DNA of 64,000 bases, from assembly GCA_044361535.1 (NCBI GenBank), contig JBIKIQ010000003.1, positions 124,001-188,000 of the forward strand, read 5' to 3'. The notes below the pieces were generated by a model, which saw nothing but the letters and a program-made list of their open reading frames with translations, did no database searches and was not told the DNA's origin. The position numbers and the translations under genes are program-made. Positions 52,801 through 61,185 of this stretch are shown here, piece after piece. Within the stretch, counting starts at the first letter, position 1, and the number at the start of each line of letters is the position of its first letter. Source of the stretch: UBA952 sp044361535. GTDB lineage: Bacteria > Bacteroidota > Bacteroidia > Flavobacteriales_D > Crocinitomicaceae.

Positions 52801-53896
52801 AGTTAGCACTTGCTGCTAATGTAGGTGGACTAACAGTTGTAGAATAGTCAGAATATTGGTTCAATACAGAACCAGGACCTCCTGTGTTTGAGCACGTCGA
52901 CGTGTTATTTAATGTACCAAGTGAAACATTTAAAATTTCTTCGTCAGCAGCGCTAGTAGCATTACTAGGACAATAACAATTAACAAATGAATTAGTGGTA
53001 ACTTGAATTGGGGTTGATATGTCTTGTTGACCACTTGAAGTACAAGTAACAACACATTGATAATACGTATTTGTTGTTTGTGAAGCCGAATAGGCAGAAT
53101 TAGTGGCACCAAGAATATCAGTATAAGTTATACCATCGGATGAAGATTGCCATTGATAGGTTAAACCACTGGCTAATGTCGCTCCGGAAAGTGACAATGA
53201 AAATGGAGTCGAGGGACAAACCGCGGTAGACGAAGAAAATGAAGTTCCTGCTTCTGGTGCTCCATTACAATTTGTTCCTGGAATGTAACTTATTCTAATG
53301 TTTGGTCGATTATTTCCATAGGTAGCTGTGTTCAATAAGGTGGCATTAGAACCCGCAGCTCCTGCCGCCCATCCTAAAGCTTTTCCTGCAACTGTTGTGT
53401 AATAGTAGTTGTTTGCACCACTTGCAGTACCTTGTTTTACATGATCAGTTGCAATTTGAAGAGTTCCACCCGTATAAATAAAAGGAGTTGTTAGTGTAAA
53501 ACCTTCCCAGCCTGGTCCAGTCACTGTAAATCCTTGAGTGGTATTATTATAAACACTTGTAGATGTCGAGGTTAAACTTCCCCAAGTTGTACCTGTCGTT
53601 AATGTTGCGGCTGAATTATTTTCCATCAAAATCTGAAAAGTATTTGGTGCTGTAATAGTTCCTGATGCCTTTTCCCATTCAATCATAGTAATCAATGATC
53701 CTGGAGGTATACCGGTAAGTTCATCTGAAGTATATATGTATGCATACTTTGAGAAATTAAAAGTTGAGGTTGCACTACTTCTGTAGTAAGGACCATAAAA
53801 ATAACTTGTTGCGGTTCCAGTTCCAATTGTAATTGATTGACCAAAACTTAAAAGCGAACAAAGTAAGAAAACTGAAAGTAAATAATGTTTTTTCAT
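49871..53896 (-). CDS. T9SS-secreted multidomain surface protein (GEVED, fibronectin-like) 1
   Basis: The 1341-residue protein starts with a signal peptide (YLLSVFLLCSLLSFGQS). It contains an Ig-like module (about 215-305, AGTSFSSSTAVCPSTPFSLSLS onward), a GEVED domain (about 330-465, FIDFNQNGQFTDLGEEIYVS to WGETEDYLVNI), several fibronectin III-like modules (for example VTADLTSATVQWNAGG) and a C-terminal type A sorting domain (LIYPNPTSNELTLDFG to MYMLHINSKENSQVYRIIKN). The sorting domain is recognised by the type IX secretion system and directs export to the cell surface. It is the shorter paralogue of the next gene upstream. No catalytic domain was seen, so an adhesin or matrix role is likely. 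Confidence 0.9.
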   Translation of the reverse strand: MKKHYLLSVFLLCSLLSFGQSITIGTGTATSYFYGPYYRSSATSTFNFSKYAYIYTSDELTGIPPGSLITMIEWEKASGTITAPNTFQILMENNSAATLTTGTTWGSLTSTSTSVYNNTTQGFTVTGPGWEGFTLTTPFIYTGGTLQIATDHVKQGTASGANNYYYTTVAGKALGWAAGAAGSNATLLNTATYGNNRPNIRISYIPGTNCNGAPEAGTSFSSSTAVCPSTPFSLSLSGATLASGLTYQWQSSSDGITYTDILGATNSAYSASQTTNTYYQCVVTCTSSGQQDISTPIQVTTNSFVNCYCPSNATSAADEEILNVSLGTLNNTSTCSNTGGPGSVLNQYSDYSTTVSPPTLAASANYTLGIQIGTCGGNFGNMTKAFIDFNQNGQFTDLGEEIYVSPNFVTGPNTISSSILIPANATPGLTRMRIVNVETTVATGVNACGTYTWGETEDYLVNIVPPPTCPQPTNLSLVTADLTSATVQWNAGGTETEWQIEYGPAGFTPGTGTFITTSTNPTTITGLTSNSFYQAYVRGICTPGDSSYWAGTISWNTFDQGQYMDWDSDCPTTGFIDISSTGTAVNTTDDSEFGITLPFPVLYQGALYTTCTIGNNGGIVFGSTTANVGYNMVAGNGLYPFVQDLNTANAGGGVYYEAIGNAPNRKFIVSWVDVPHFGGVSTDGATFQLIIEEASMEIYFVYEDVQMSNAVWDNGADAEIGIRGAIQNIDISLNNTTYLQNNSCVHFSYTDCPKPKNFTMLFTGPIAANFSWTPSIANETNWTIIYGPQGFDPTTSGTTVTSTTPSLLVSNLTQLTSYDVYIYSDCSLGIQSDALIGTFFTPPFCSNPTGIVATSTVDSIITNWNWALSAPQFPITSFNIQYGQTEFDLYSNGTTEQLDNNFSDTLFNANFMAGGVYDVYVQAVCGTDTSQFVGPISVVMPLTNNDVCGAETIPVNGQNYIFNNAGATIDPNDLGIVPPATGANTTDGWINSTLNLTTWFKFTAPASGDVRVNCTDINYNGQIAVYNNSNCQTLNSNQLVGANDNEVDGNSVAPNFTICNLIPGNTYFVLFDAFTSTPGNYSISLSEIILDAGLTGTQLDVCYGDTVNLFNGINGYDAGGVWTQQIPTLGLQDSLFITAGLASVVFNFTYTLTDGCASDAIGATVKVFSPSSAGNDGSITVCKNEPFSLLSGLTGNVDLGGTWYNPQNQSLATNIDTAGNFPGQFNYDYIVSNGICPADTSNILVIVDASCDYLASLGELQASLLIYPNPTSNELTLDFGMNATEIDYILYDINGKIVLAENEISIENGKYIIGTLGILPGMYMLHINSKENSQVYRIIKN

Positions 53897-53910
53897 AACT
53901 GATTAATTTA

Positions 53911-53943
53911 GAAAAAAAAGAGCCACTTATTAAATGGCTCTTT
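53911..53943 (-). terminator. Rho-independent terminator between the two T9SS cargo genes
   Basis: On the minus strand AAAGAGCCA (53935-53943) pairs with TGGCTCTTT (53917-53925) around a 9-base loop, followed by eight T. It lies 18 bases after the upstream gene's stop and only 14 bases before the next ATG. Confidence 0.85.
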
Positions 53944-53961
53944 AAAAATTATAATTTCGAA

Positions 53962-56900
53962 TTAATTTTTAACTATTCTAATTACTTTTTTGAAGTCGTT
54001 TGAATTAATTTGAAGGTAATAAATACCTGTTACTGCTGATGTTAAATCAAGGATTGTATCGTCAGTAATAATAGAAGATTGAATAACTCTACCAGATGCA
54101 TCAAGTACTGTAAGCAAAGCCTCAGTCGGTAATTCAAAATCAATATTGAATATGCCTGTAGATGGGTTAGGGTTAACCAAAACATTCAACTTGCTAAACT
54201 CATTAAGTCCGATTGTTTCAACAATAACACAGTTAGAAGTATCTGAACAACCTGATGCATTTGTTACAATAACTGCATAACTTCCGTTTTCAATTGCTGT
54301 GTAAGTCTGAGATGTTGCACCTTGTATTGCACTATTTGTAGCACAATCAATCCATTGGTAGGTACTTGCTGTTGAAGAAGTTAGAACCGCACCATTTCCA
54401 GTAGCTGTAGCTGTTGGTAAAGAGTTAATAGTTAAGACAAGTGATGCAATTGAGTCACAACCATTCGCATTTGTAGATGTAAATGTGTAAGTACCACTTT
54501 GTGTGTATGTTTGTCCATTCCAAGTATATGATCCACATGCTGCTTGAGTAGCAGAGCTTGATGTAGAATTAATACTTAAGTTTAGTGTAACAATTGAGTC
54601 ACAACCTGCAACATTTGTCAAAGTGAATGTTGGCGTATTTGTTGAACTTGTATATGTGTTACCATCTATCCATGTGTATGAGTCACATGCAGATTGAACA
54701 TCAGTTCCAGTTGAACCATTATTGATAGTAAGGTTTAATGTAACGATTGAATCACAACCTGCTGCATTTGTTAACGTGAAAGTCGGAGTGTTGGTTGAAC
54801 TTGTATATGTAACTCCATCAATCCAAGTATACGTTTCACAAGCTGTTTGAACATCCGTTCCGGTTGTGCTATTATTGATAGTTAAGTTCAATGTAACCAA
54901 AGAGTCACAACCAGTAGCATTTGTTAATGTAAATGTTGGTGTATTTGTTGAACTTGTATATGTGTTACCATCAATCCAAGTATATGAATCGCATGCAGTA
55001 ATCACAGCTGTTCCGGTATTAGAACTGTTAACAGTTAAGTTTAATGTAACAACTGAATCACATCCTGCAGAACTTGTAAGTGTGAATGACGGAGTATTCG
55101 TTGATGAAGTATAAGTAACCCCATCAATCCAAGTATATGAATCACATGCTGTAATTACAGCCGTTCCTGTTGTTGAATTATTAATTGTAAGGTTTAATGT
55201 TACAACTGAATCACATCCTGCAGCATTTGTTAACGTAAATGTAGGTGTGTTTGTAGAACTAGTATATGTATTACCATCAATCCAAGTATATGAATTACAT
55301 GCATTCACTGTAGCAACTCCAGAAGTAGAGTTATTAACCGTAACAACAAAACTTTGTTCTGCTGTGCAACTTCCAGCACTTGCATAAATATAAACAGTTT
55401 GCGTAGATGTAATAGAAGAGGATGTTATAATTGTACCCGCTCCGTTTGGTTGTGTTCGATATTGTAATACAAGTCCTGCATTTCCAGAAAGTGTGGCTTC
55501 TGTAATAGTAGGTAAAGTAAATGAGTTACAAACAGTTTGATTTCCAGGGTTATTTAAAGATATTGGAGCACAATTTGAAACGACATTTGTAGAAAGTGAC
55601 CATGGGCTAATATCTCCACCTCCACAGTTTGCACGGAAATAAATTGAATACGCTGTGTTTGGAGTCAAACCAGTTAATGTATACGATCCAACTCCGGCGT
55701 TTATTGTAGCAGATACATTTGAAACTAATGTTCCTGTTCCTTGAACAAAACCAGTCGGACCATATTCAAAGTCAAAATTTGTAGCTGAGGAACAACCCAT
55801 ATTCCAAGTTAAATTAGCAGTGGTTGTTGTTGTGGATACCAACGAAAGTTGACCTGGAGCAGGACAGGTTGGTGCAGGAGCAATAGTAATTAAGTAATCT
55901 TCTACTTCTCCATAAGATTGAGTTCCACAAGGTGTAACATTTATTCCTGCTAATTCCACATCCCATGCAGATCTAACACGCATGACGTGATTACCGGCCG
56001 GTGGCGTACAAGACAGTACTATAGGAAAAGTTGCAGTTGAATTTGCAGCTACAGGATTTATAGTGTATCCTACTCTTTCAGAAGCATCAAAAATTAAATC
56101 ATCGTTGTAATCAATCCATACAGCGAAACTTTGAGCGTAAGCACCTGTTCCGATTACACAGTTGTAGGTTGAACTTGGTAATAATGTAGTTGTTAATCCT
56201 GGATTTTCAGTGTAATCATTATAAGCTGCAACACACACAGTTCCGGAATTGTTTGATAATGTATTTAATGTAACATTTGCGATTAAATCCCCAAACTGAC
56301 ATCCGCTACCACTGTTAGGTACGCAATAACCAGTGTAAAAAGAGGTAGAGCTAGACCAAGGACTTACTTCTGCTCCACAAACTGAAGCAACAAATACATA
56401 ATAAGTTGTATTTGCGTTAAGACCAGTTACTACTACTGAAGTTGTGCCTGCGGCAACTGTTCCAGTTGGTATAGCACCAACTGCTGGTGATCCAGCTGTA
56501 GTAGACACAAAATATTGATACCCATTATCTGGTGCGGGAGATGGGGCAGTCCATGAAATTGTAGCACCTGAGGTATTAACCGCAGTATTAGAAAGAGCTG
56601 TTGGAGAAAGACAATTAGGTGCCGGGATTACATTTAATGTATAATCTTCATAAGACCCCCATGAACCAGTGTAGCAAGGTTCCGCTGGACCAGCATCTTG
56701 ACCACCAATTCTCATTCTATGAGCTCCTAAAGGTGCTGTTAACGGCACGGTAAATGTTGCGGTTAAAGTTGTTGGATTTGTAGCCAAAGAAGTACCTACA
56801 TAAACTTCTTCTCCAACATCATTAAAGTCTAAATCATCATTCCAGTCAACCCAAATTTTAGTATCGTATGTGTATCCTGTTGAATAAGTTATTAATACCG

Positions 56901-58785
56901 TTGCAGTAGTTGATTGAGGCACATTATTCGATTGTGCTGAGTAATCCCCATAATTTCCTGGTTCTGCACCAGTTGTGTTGTTGATTGTACCAAAAGTCAC
57001 ATTTGTAATTCCATTTCCATCTACAGAAATAGGTCCTGGAACACAGTATCCCGTAAAGAAGGATGTAGCGCTTGACCAAGGACTTACACCTGTTCCACAA
57101 TCAGAAGCTGCAAAAACATAATACGTTGTATTTGCATTCAAGCCTGAAAGTGTTACAGTTGTAACTCCTGTAGCGGTTGTCCCTGTAGGAGTAGCACCTA
57201 CTAATGGTGATGTAGCTGAAGTAGATACAACATATTGATAACCATTGGCTGGAGCAGGTGTTGGTGCCGTCCAAGAAATGGTTGCTCCTGAAGTTGAAAC
57301 AGCTGAATTGGCAAGTGCTGTTGGTGAAAGACATGATGGAGCAGGAGTAACATTTAAGGTGTAATCTTCAAAGGTACCGTAGGTTCCTGTATAACATGGA
57401 ACAGCTGGACCTGCATCTAAACCTCCAATTCTCATTCTGTGAGGGCCTACCGGTGCAGTTAATGGAACAGTAAATGTTGCTGTTAGGGTAGTAGGATTTG
57501 TTGCTAATGATGTCCCTACATATACTTCCTCTCCTGCATCTAAAAATGACGCATTATCGTTCCAATCAACCCATATTTTTGTATCATAGGTAAAACCGGT
57601 TGAATAAGTAATTAATACGGTTGCCGTTGTAGTTTGAGCTACATCATTAGATTGTACCGTATAGTCTCCATAATTACCTGTTTCCGCAACTGTTGTATTA
57701 TTTATCGTGCCAAATGTAACATTTGTAATTCCAGTACCATCTGTAGATGATGGTGCAGGAATACATAAACATTGGGAATAAGTACCCGTATTTACTAGGA
57801 GTGGTGTGCTTGTTGTGTTTGCTCCACCATTTGAACACGTTGTGATACATTGATAGTATGTGGGATTGGTTTGTTGTGTGGTAAAAGTTGCATTTGTTGC
57901 TCCGTTAATGTCAGTATAATTTACACCATCCGTAGAGCTTTGCCATTGAAATGTTACACCACCACCTAAGTTACTATTAGAGAATGAAAGCGTAAAATTA
58001 ACTCCTCCACAAGATTGAGCAGCTGAAGACAATGTGTTTCCAGGTGCTGGAGCTCCAGTACAAGGTGTTTGTGGTAAAAATGTCCAAACGTCATTATCAG
58101 CTAATCCAGTTCCATTTCCTGCTTGAGGAATGTTATTGGCTCCAAACTGAGTGGCAGTTGTTGCATCAAGTTGAACTCCCACTGTTGTGGAAAGCAATGG
58201 AGTTGTATTCCCATATGTATCAATTACATAAACTTTATTGGTTGTCTCCTCTAAGACAGCAGCCCAATAATTAAAAGAAAGGGATGGATTACCAACTTCA
58301 TAAGAATACCAATATACCCATAATTGTCTATTAGGGGCAGTTCCAAAAACACGGTAGTAAACAATATCATTTGCCCCCAATGGTGGAGTACTTGTAAACT
58401 CATCCCACATAGCACAAATTGTATTATTCGGTAAAGAAGGGGATGGTAAATTACCATTAACATTTGGCGGAGTTCCTGTAGCCGTTGCATCAAATGTTAA
58501 TAATCCGTTTGCACTGACCTTAAATTGAGTCACAGGAGTTCCATAAAAATCAAAAGCGAAAGGAAGTGTAACTGCTGGAGACCAAGCGTTAGCCGCCAAT
58601 GATCCAGCCAATCCACAAGTTGTCCATCCTACAGTTCCAGGCGCATCACTTGCTAGATTGTAAAGGCCTCCTGGATTACCTGCATTTGCTTGATAACTCG
58701 CATTATAGCTAACCTGTGCAATTGTATTACTAAAAACAAACAATAACACATAGGTTAAACTGAAATAAAGTAAATATTTTTTCAT
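53962..58785 (-). CDS. T9SS-secreted giant surface protein with GEVED/Fn3 duplications and tandem repeats, 2
   Basis: The 1607-residue protein has a signal peptide (LLYFSLTYVLLFVFSNTIAQ) and an N-terminal beta-domain (about 25-240). An Ig-like module with the same SSTDGVNYTDINGATN core as its paralogue follows, then three GEVED-plus-fibronectin pairs, the first two nearly identical. Next are one more Cys-containing linker, five almost identical 51-residue repeats plus a diverged sixth (CDSYTWIDG to LNLTINNS), an Ig-like HYR/SprB-like stretch and a type A T9SS sorting domain (LVNPNPSTGIFNIDFE to YYLQINSNDFKKVIRIVKN). Export to the surface by T9SS is expected. A structural or adhesive role is inferred from the architecture. 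Confidence 0.9.
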   Translation of the reverse strand: MKKYLLYFSLTYVLLFVFSNTIAQVSYNASYQANAGNPGGLYNLASDAPGTVGWTTCGLAGSLAANAWSPAVTLPFAFDFYGTPVTQFKVSANGLLTFDATATGTPPNVNGNLPSPSLPNNTICAMWDEFTSTPPLGANDIVYYRVFGTAPNRQLWVYWYSYEVGNPSLSFNYWAAVLEETTNKVYVIDTYGNTTPLLSTTVGVQLDATTATQFGANNIPQAGNGTGLADNDVWTFLPQTPCTGAPAPGNTLSSAAQSCGGVNFTLSFSNSNLGGGVTFQWQSSTDGVNYTDINGATNATFTTQQTNPTYYQCITTCSNGGANTTSTPLLVNTGTYSQCLCIPAPSSTDGTGITNVTFGTINNTTVAETGNYGDYTVQSNDVAQTTTATVLITYSTGFTYDTKIWVDWNDNASFLDAGEEVYVGTSLATNPTTLTATFTVPLTAPVGPHRMRIGGLDAGPAVPCYTGTYGTFEDYTLNVTPAPSCLSPTALANSAVSTSGATISWTAPTPAPANGYQYVVSTSATSPLVGATPTGTTATGVTTVTLSGLNANTTYYVFAASDCGTGVSPWSSATSFFTGYCVPGPISVDGNGITNVTFGTINNTTGAEPGNYGDYSAQSNNVPQSTTATVLITYSTGYTYDTKIWVDWNDDLDFNDVGEEVYVGTSLATNPTTLTATFTVPLTAPLGAHRMRIGGQDAGPAEPCYTGSWGSYEDYTLNVIPAPNCLSPTALSNTAVNTSGATISWTAPSPAPDNGYQYFVSTTAGSPAVGAIPTGTVAAGTTSVVVTGLNANTTYYVFVASVCGAEVSPWSSSTSFYTGYCVPNSGSGCQFGDLIANVTLNTLSNNSGTVCVAAYNDYTENPGLTTTLLPSSTYNCVIGTGAYAQSFAVWIDYNDDLIFDASERVGYTINPVAANSTATFPIVLSCTPPAGNHVMRVRSAWDVELAGINVTPCGTQSYGEVEDYLITIAPAPTCPAPGQLSLVSTTTTTANLTWNMGCSSATNFDFEYGPTGFVQGTGTLVSNVSATINAGVGSYTLTGLTPNTAYSIYFRANCGGGDISPWSLSTNVVSNCAPISLNNPGNQTVCNSFTLPTITEATLSGNAGLVLQYRTQPNGAGTIITSSSITSTQTVYIYASAGSCTAEQSFVVTVNNSTSGVATVNACNSYTWIDGNTYTSSTNTPTFTLTNAAGCDSVVTLNLTINNSTTGTAVITACDSYTWIDGVTYTSSTNTPSFTLTSSAGCDSVVTLNLTVNSSNTGTAVITACDSYTWIDGNTYTSSTNTPTFTLTNATGCDSLVTLNLTINNSTTGTDVQTACETYTWIDGVTYTSSTNTPTFTLTNAAGCDSIVTLNLTINNGSTGTDVQSACDSYTWIDGNTYTSSTNTPTFTLTNVAGCDSIVTLNLSINSTSSSATQAACGSYTWNGQTYTQSGTYTFTSTNANGCDSIASLVLTINSLPTATATGNGAVLTSSTASTYQWIDCATNSAIQGATSQTYTAIENGSYAVIVTNASGCSDTSNCVIVETIGLNEFSKLNVLVNPNPSTGIFNIDFELPTEALLTVLDASGRVIQSSIITDDTILDLTSAVTGIYYLQINSNDFKKVIRIVKN
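54538..55299 (-). repeat. Five tandem 153-bp repeats encoding a 51-residue module
   Basis: Within the giant T9SS protein, five consecutive units each begin CxSYTWIDG and contain TSSTNTP, GCDS and VTLNLT. Four units are 51 codons and the last is 50, giving 762 bases. A sixth, clearly diverged unit (CGSYTWNGQTYTQSGTY) follows downstream. Near-identity at both DNA and protein level suggests recent expansion or concerted evolution. Confidence 0.92.
56321..57760 (-). repeat. 720-bp direct tandem duplication (GEVED plus fibronectin module)
   Basis: Two successive copies with a period of 720 bases (240 codons) encode GITNVTFGTINNTT to SFFTGYCVP and its equivalent. Matching landmarks fall exactly 720 bases apart, for instance the GITN codons near 57721 and 57001. 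Most residues are identical between copies. A third GEVED unit further along is much more diverged. Confidence 0.88.
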
Positions 58786-58902
58786 AAATGATTAATTTAG
58801 TTTGCAGCAAACTTAATAAAAAATATTCAAAATGAAACCTTTATTAAATTAACATTAAAAAATTATGGGTAAAAAAAAACTAAATTCGCACCTGAATGTA
58901 TT

Positions 58903-61020
58903 ATGAAGAATAAAGTTAAAAAGGAACTACCACTTATTAAGGATCGATCTCAATTTGATAAACTTTGTTTTTTACCTTTTCGTAAAAAATGGAAAATTCT
59001 GATCATATCTTCAATTAGTATTTTTTCATTCGCCTTTCTTCTTTATTCCAACACCATCAACCATGATTATGCTTTAGATGATACTGGAGCTATTCAACAA
59101 AATGTGAATGTTAAAAAAGGCATTAAAGGCATACCTGACATTCTAAAAATGGATTTGTGGGAGCAATCTGAGGTTCGCCTTGGTTATTATCGTCCTCTTT
59201 CACTCATTACGTTTGCAATTGAATATGAGTTTTTTCAAAATGCACCTCATGTTCATCATTTTAATAATGTTGTTTTCTTTGCGCTCTCTTGCGTAATTTT
59301 ATTTTTAGTTATGCATGCACTGTTAGGGAATGTCCACCAATTTATTCCGCTTTGCGTAACGTTATTATTTGCCGCACATCCCATTCACACGGAAGTTGTG
59401 TCAAATATCAAAAGTAGGGATGAAATCCTGAGTTTCTTGTTTGTGTTTACATCCTTACTATTTTTCATTTTTTATCTCAAAAAAAATAAGTTCATTTATA
59501 TAATCCCGGTTGCTATATCGGCCTACCTAGGTATGATGTCAAAAGAGACTGCATTAACAGGTTTATTAATTATTCCAATTATTCATTATTTATACTCTCA
59601 AGACAACTTAAAATCTATTTTTCTAAAAACTCTTCCAATTGCAGGCGTCATACTCCTATTCTTTATTCAAAAGAAGGCATTAATCGGTCAGGCTGTTATT
59701 CCTGATGATATCATTAATTATCCATATACAGATAGCGCTGTTAAACTCTCCACTACATTTTATTTGTTTTTCTTAGGATTTAAGTTACTGGCTCTTCCTA
59801 TTAATCTACGCTATGATTATTCCTACAATCTCATTCCTGGAGTAGAGTTTAATGACCCCTTTGCCATTCTTGGGTTTATCCTATTTGCAGGTGGCGGTAT
59901 CGCTTGGTTGCTATTCTTGCGAAGAAAGTCTATTTATGCATTTCCATTGAGTATTTATTTTTTTAGCATGGCTCCCGGTTTTGCATTTACTTTTTTGAGG
60001 GGAGGAATTTTCGCAGAACGATTTTTATTCTCAGCTGCGTTAGGTTTTATTATATTGTTACTCCTTTTGGTTTTCAGAATTGCTAAAAAGTTGGAGTCTT
60101 CCGTTAAAAATGCTCAATTAATAGTACTCGCTGGTCTGACAATTCTTTTAGTAATTCCTTATTCAATTAAAACCATAGATAGAAATAAGGTTTGGAAAGA
60201 TAATTACACCTTATTTTCAACAGATATTAAAACAGGTCAAAATAGCGCTCAAAATCAAAGACATTTTGCCGAGCAAACTTTGGTTAAGGCACTTGAATTA
60301 AAAGACACAACAAGTAGAAAAAAATTAGCGCGTATTTCTCTAAAAGCATTTGATATTTCTCTAGCCATGCATCCAAAATTTGCGGAAAGCTACATGAAGT
60401 GTGGTGTGATTTATCAGTTAATTTTTAACAAACCGGACTCTGCCATTTACCATTACCGCAAAACCATTGAGTGCGAGCCTACAAACATCTTAAAAGCGGA
60501 AGCCTTCTATAATTTAGGAACGGTTTATCAGAATAACAAGGCTAATTTAGTTTACGCATCTTATTGTTACAATCAATCCTTGGCATTTCGTCCTGATTAT
60601 GCACCAGCTCTTAAAGCGAGAAATGCACTTGCTTCAAATGGAATTAATACCTTGCTTGAGCCAACGGGAAACACATTTGATGAAAATGCAAAAAACAGAG
60701 ATGCCAATTATTATTTCAACCTTGGCTACAAGCGTGCTTCAGAAGGCAAATACAAAGAGGCTTTAACTGCCTTTCAAGAATCGTATAAAATGAATCCAAC
60801 CAATATTGATGTTTTATTGAATTTGGCAAATTGTTACGGAATGCTTGGTGAAATCGATAAATCAATCGAGTTTAACAATAAAATTATCTCACTTAAGCCT
60901 GATGAAGAGCGCGCATATAGAAACAATGCGATCAATTATGAAAAGAAAGATAGAATGGACATTTCAAAAGAATTTCTAGACAAAGCAAACGCACTTAAGC
61001 AGCCTAAGATAGTTCCTTAG
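58903..61020 (+). CDS. TMTC-like multispanning membrane protein with TPR domain
   Basis: The 705-residue protein resembles the TMTC (DUF1736) family of O-mannosyltransferase-like proteins. The N-terminal 420 residues have about 9-11 membrane helices. The early loop has DYALDDTGAIQQN (a DD pair like the GT-C acidic motif), then YYRPLSLITFAIEY, AAHPIHTEVVSNIKSRDEILSFLFVF (a hallmark block) and YLGMMSKETALTGLL. The last 280 residues hold TPR repeats (for example ANYYFNLGYKRASEGKYKEAL). By homology it would glycosylate exported proteins from a lipid-linked sugar. It is divergent from the T9SS cargo gene by 117 bases, so cargo glycosylation is a fair guess. Confidence 0.85.
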   Translation: MKNKVKKELPLIKDRSQFDKLCFLPFRKKWKILIISSISIFSFAFLLYSNTINHDYALDDTGAIQQNVNVKKGIKGIPDILKMDLWEQSEVRLGYYRPLSLITFAIEYEFFQNAPHVHHFNNVVFFALSCVILFLVMHALLGNVHQFIPLCVTLLFAAHPIHTEVVSNIKSRDEILSFLFVFTSLLFFIFYLKKNKFIYIIPVAISAYLGMMSKETALTGLLIIPIIHYLYSQDNLKSIFLKTLPIAGVILLFFIQKKALIGQAVIPDDIINYPYTDSAVKLSTTFYLFFLGFKLLALPINLRYDYSYNLIPGVEFNDPFAILGFILFAGGGIAWLLFLRRKSIYAFPLSIYFFSMAPGFAFTFLRGGIFAERFLFSAALGFIILLLLLVFRIAKKLESSVKNAQLIVLAGLTILLVIPYSIKTIDRNKVWKDNYTLFSTDIKTGQNSAQNQRHFAEQTLVKALELKDTTSRKKLARISLKAFDISLAMHPKFAESYMKCGVIYQLIFNKPDSAIYHYRKTIECEPTNILKAEAFYNLGTVYQNNKANLVYASYCYNQSLAFRPDYAPALKARNALASNGINTLLEPTGNTFDENAKNRDANYYFNLGYKRASEGKYKEALTAFQESYKMNPTNIDVLLNLANCYGMLGEIDKSIEFNNKIISLKPDEERAYRNNAINYEKKDRMDISKEFLDKANALKQPKIVP

Positions 61021-61185
61021 TTCTTTAATTTCCTTCTGTTGAATATATTTAATGAACTATTTGAATAAATGTATGTTCATTTTATTATATATTTTGTTCT
61101 GTTTCAATGTCAATTATATTCGTGATATTATCGATGAATCTAATCCTATCTTTATTAATACCTTTACTTAGTTAATTCATCAATC

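Noticed and set aside
54538..55299. Regular repeats that might suggest a CRISPR array
   Set aside because: The units are 153 bases, contiguous, in frame and coding; there are no spacers.
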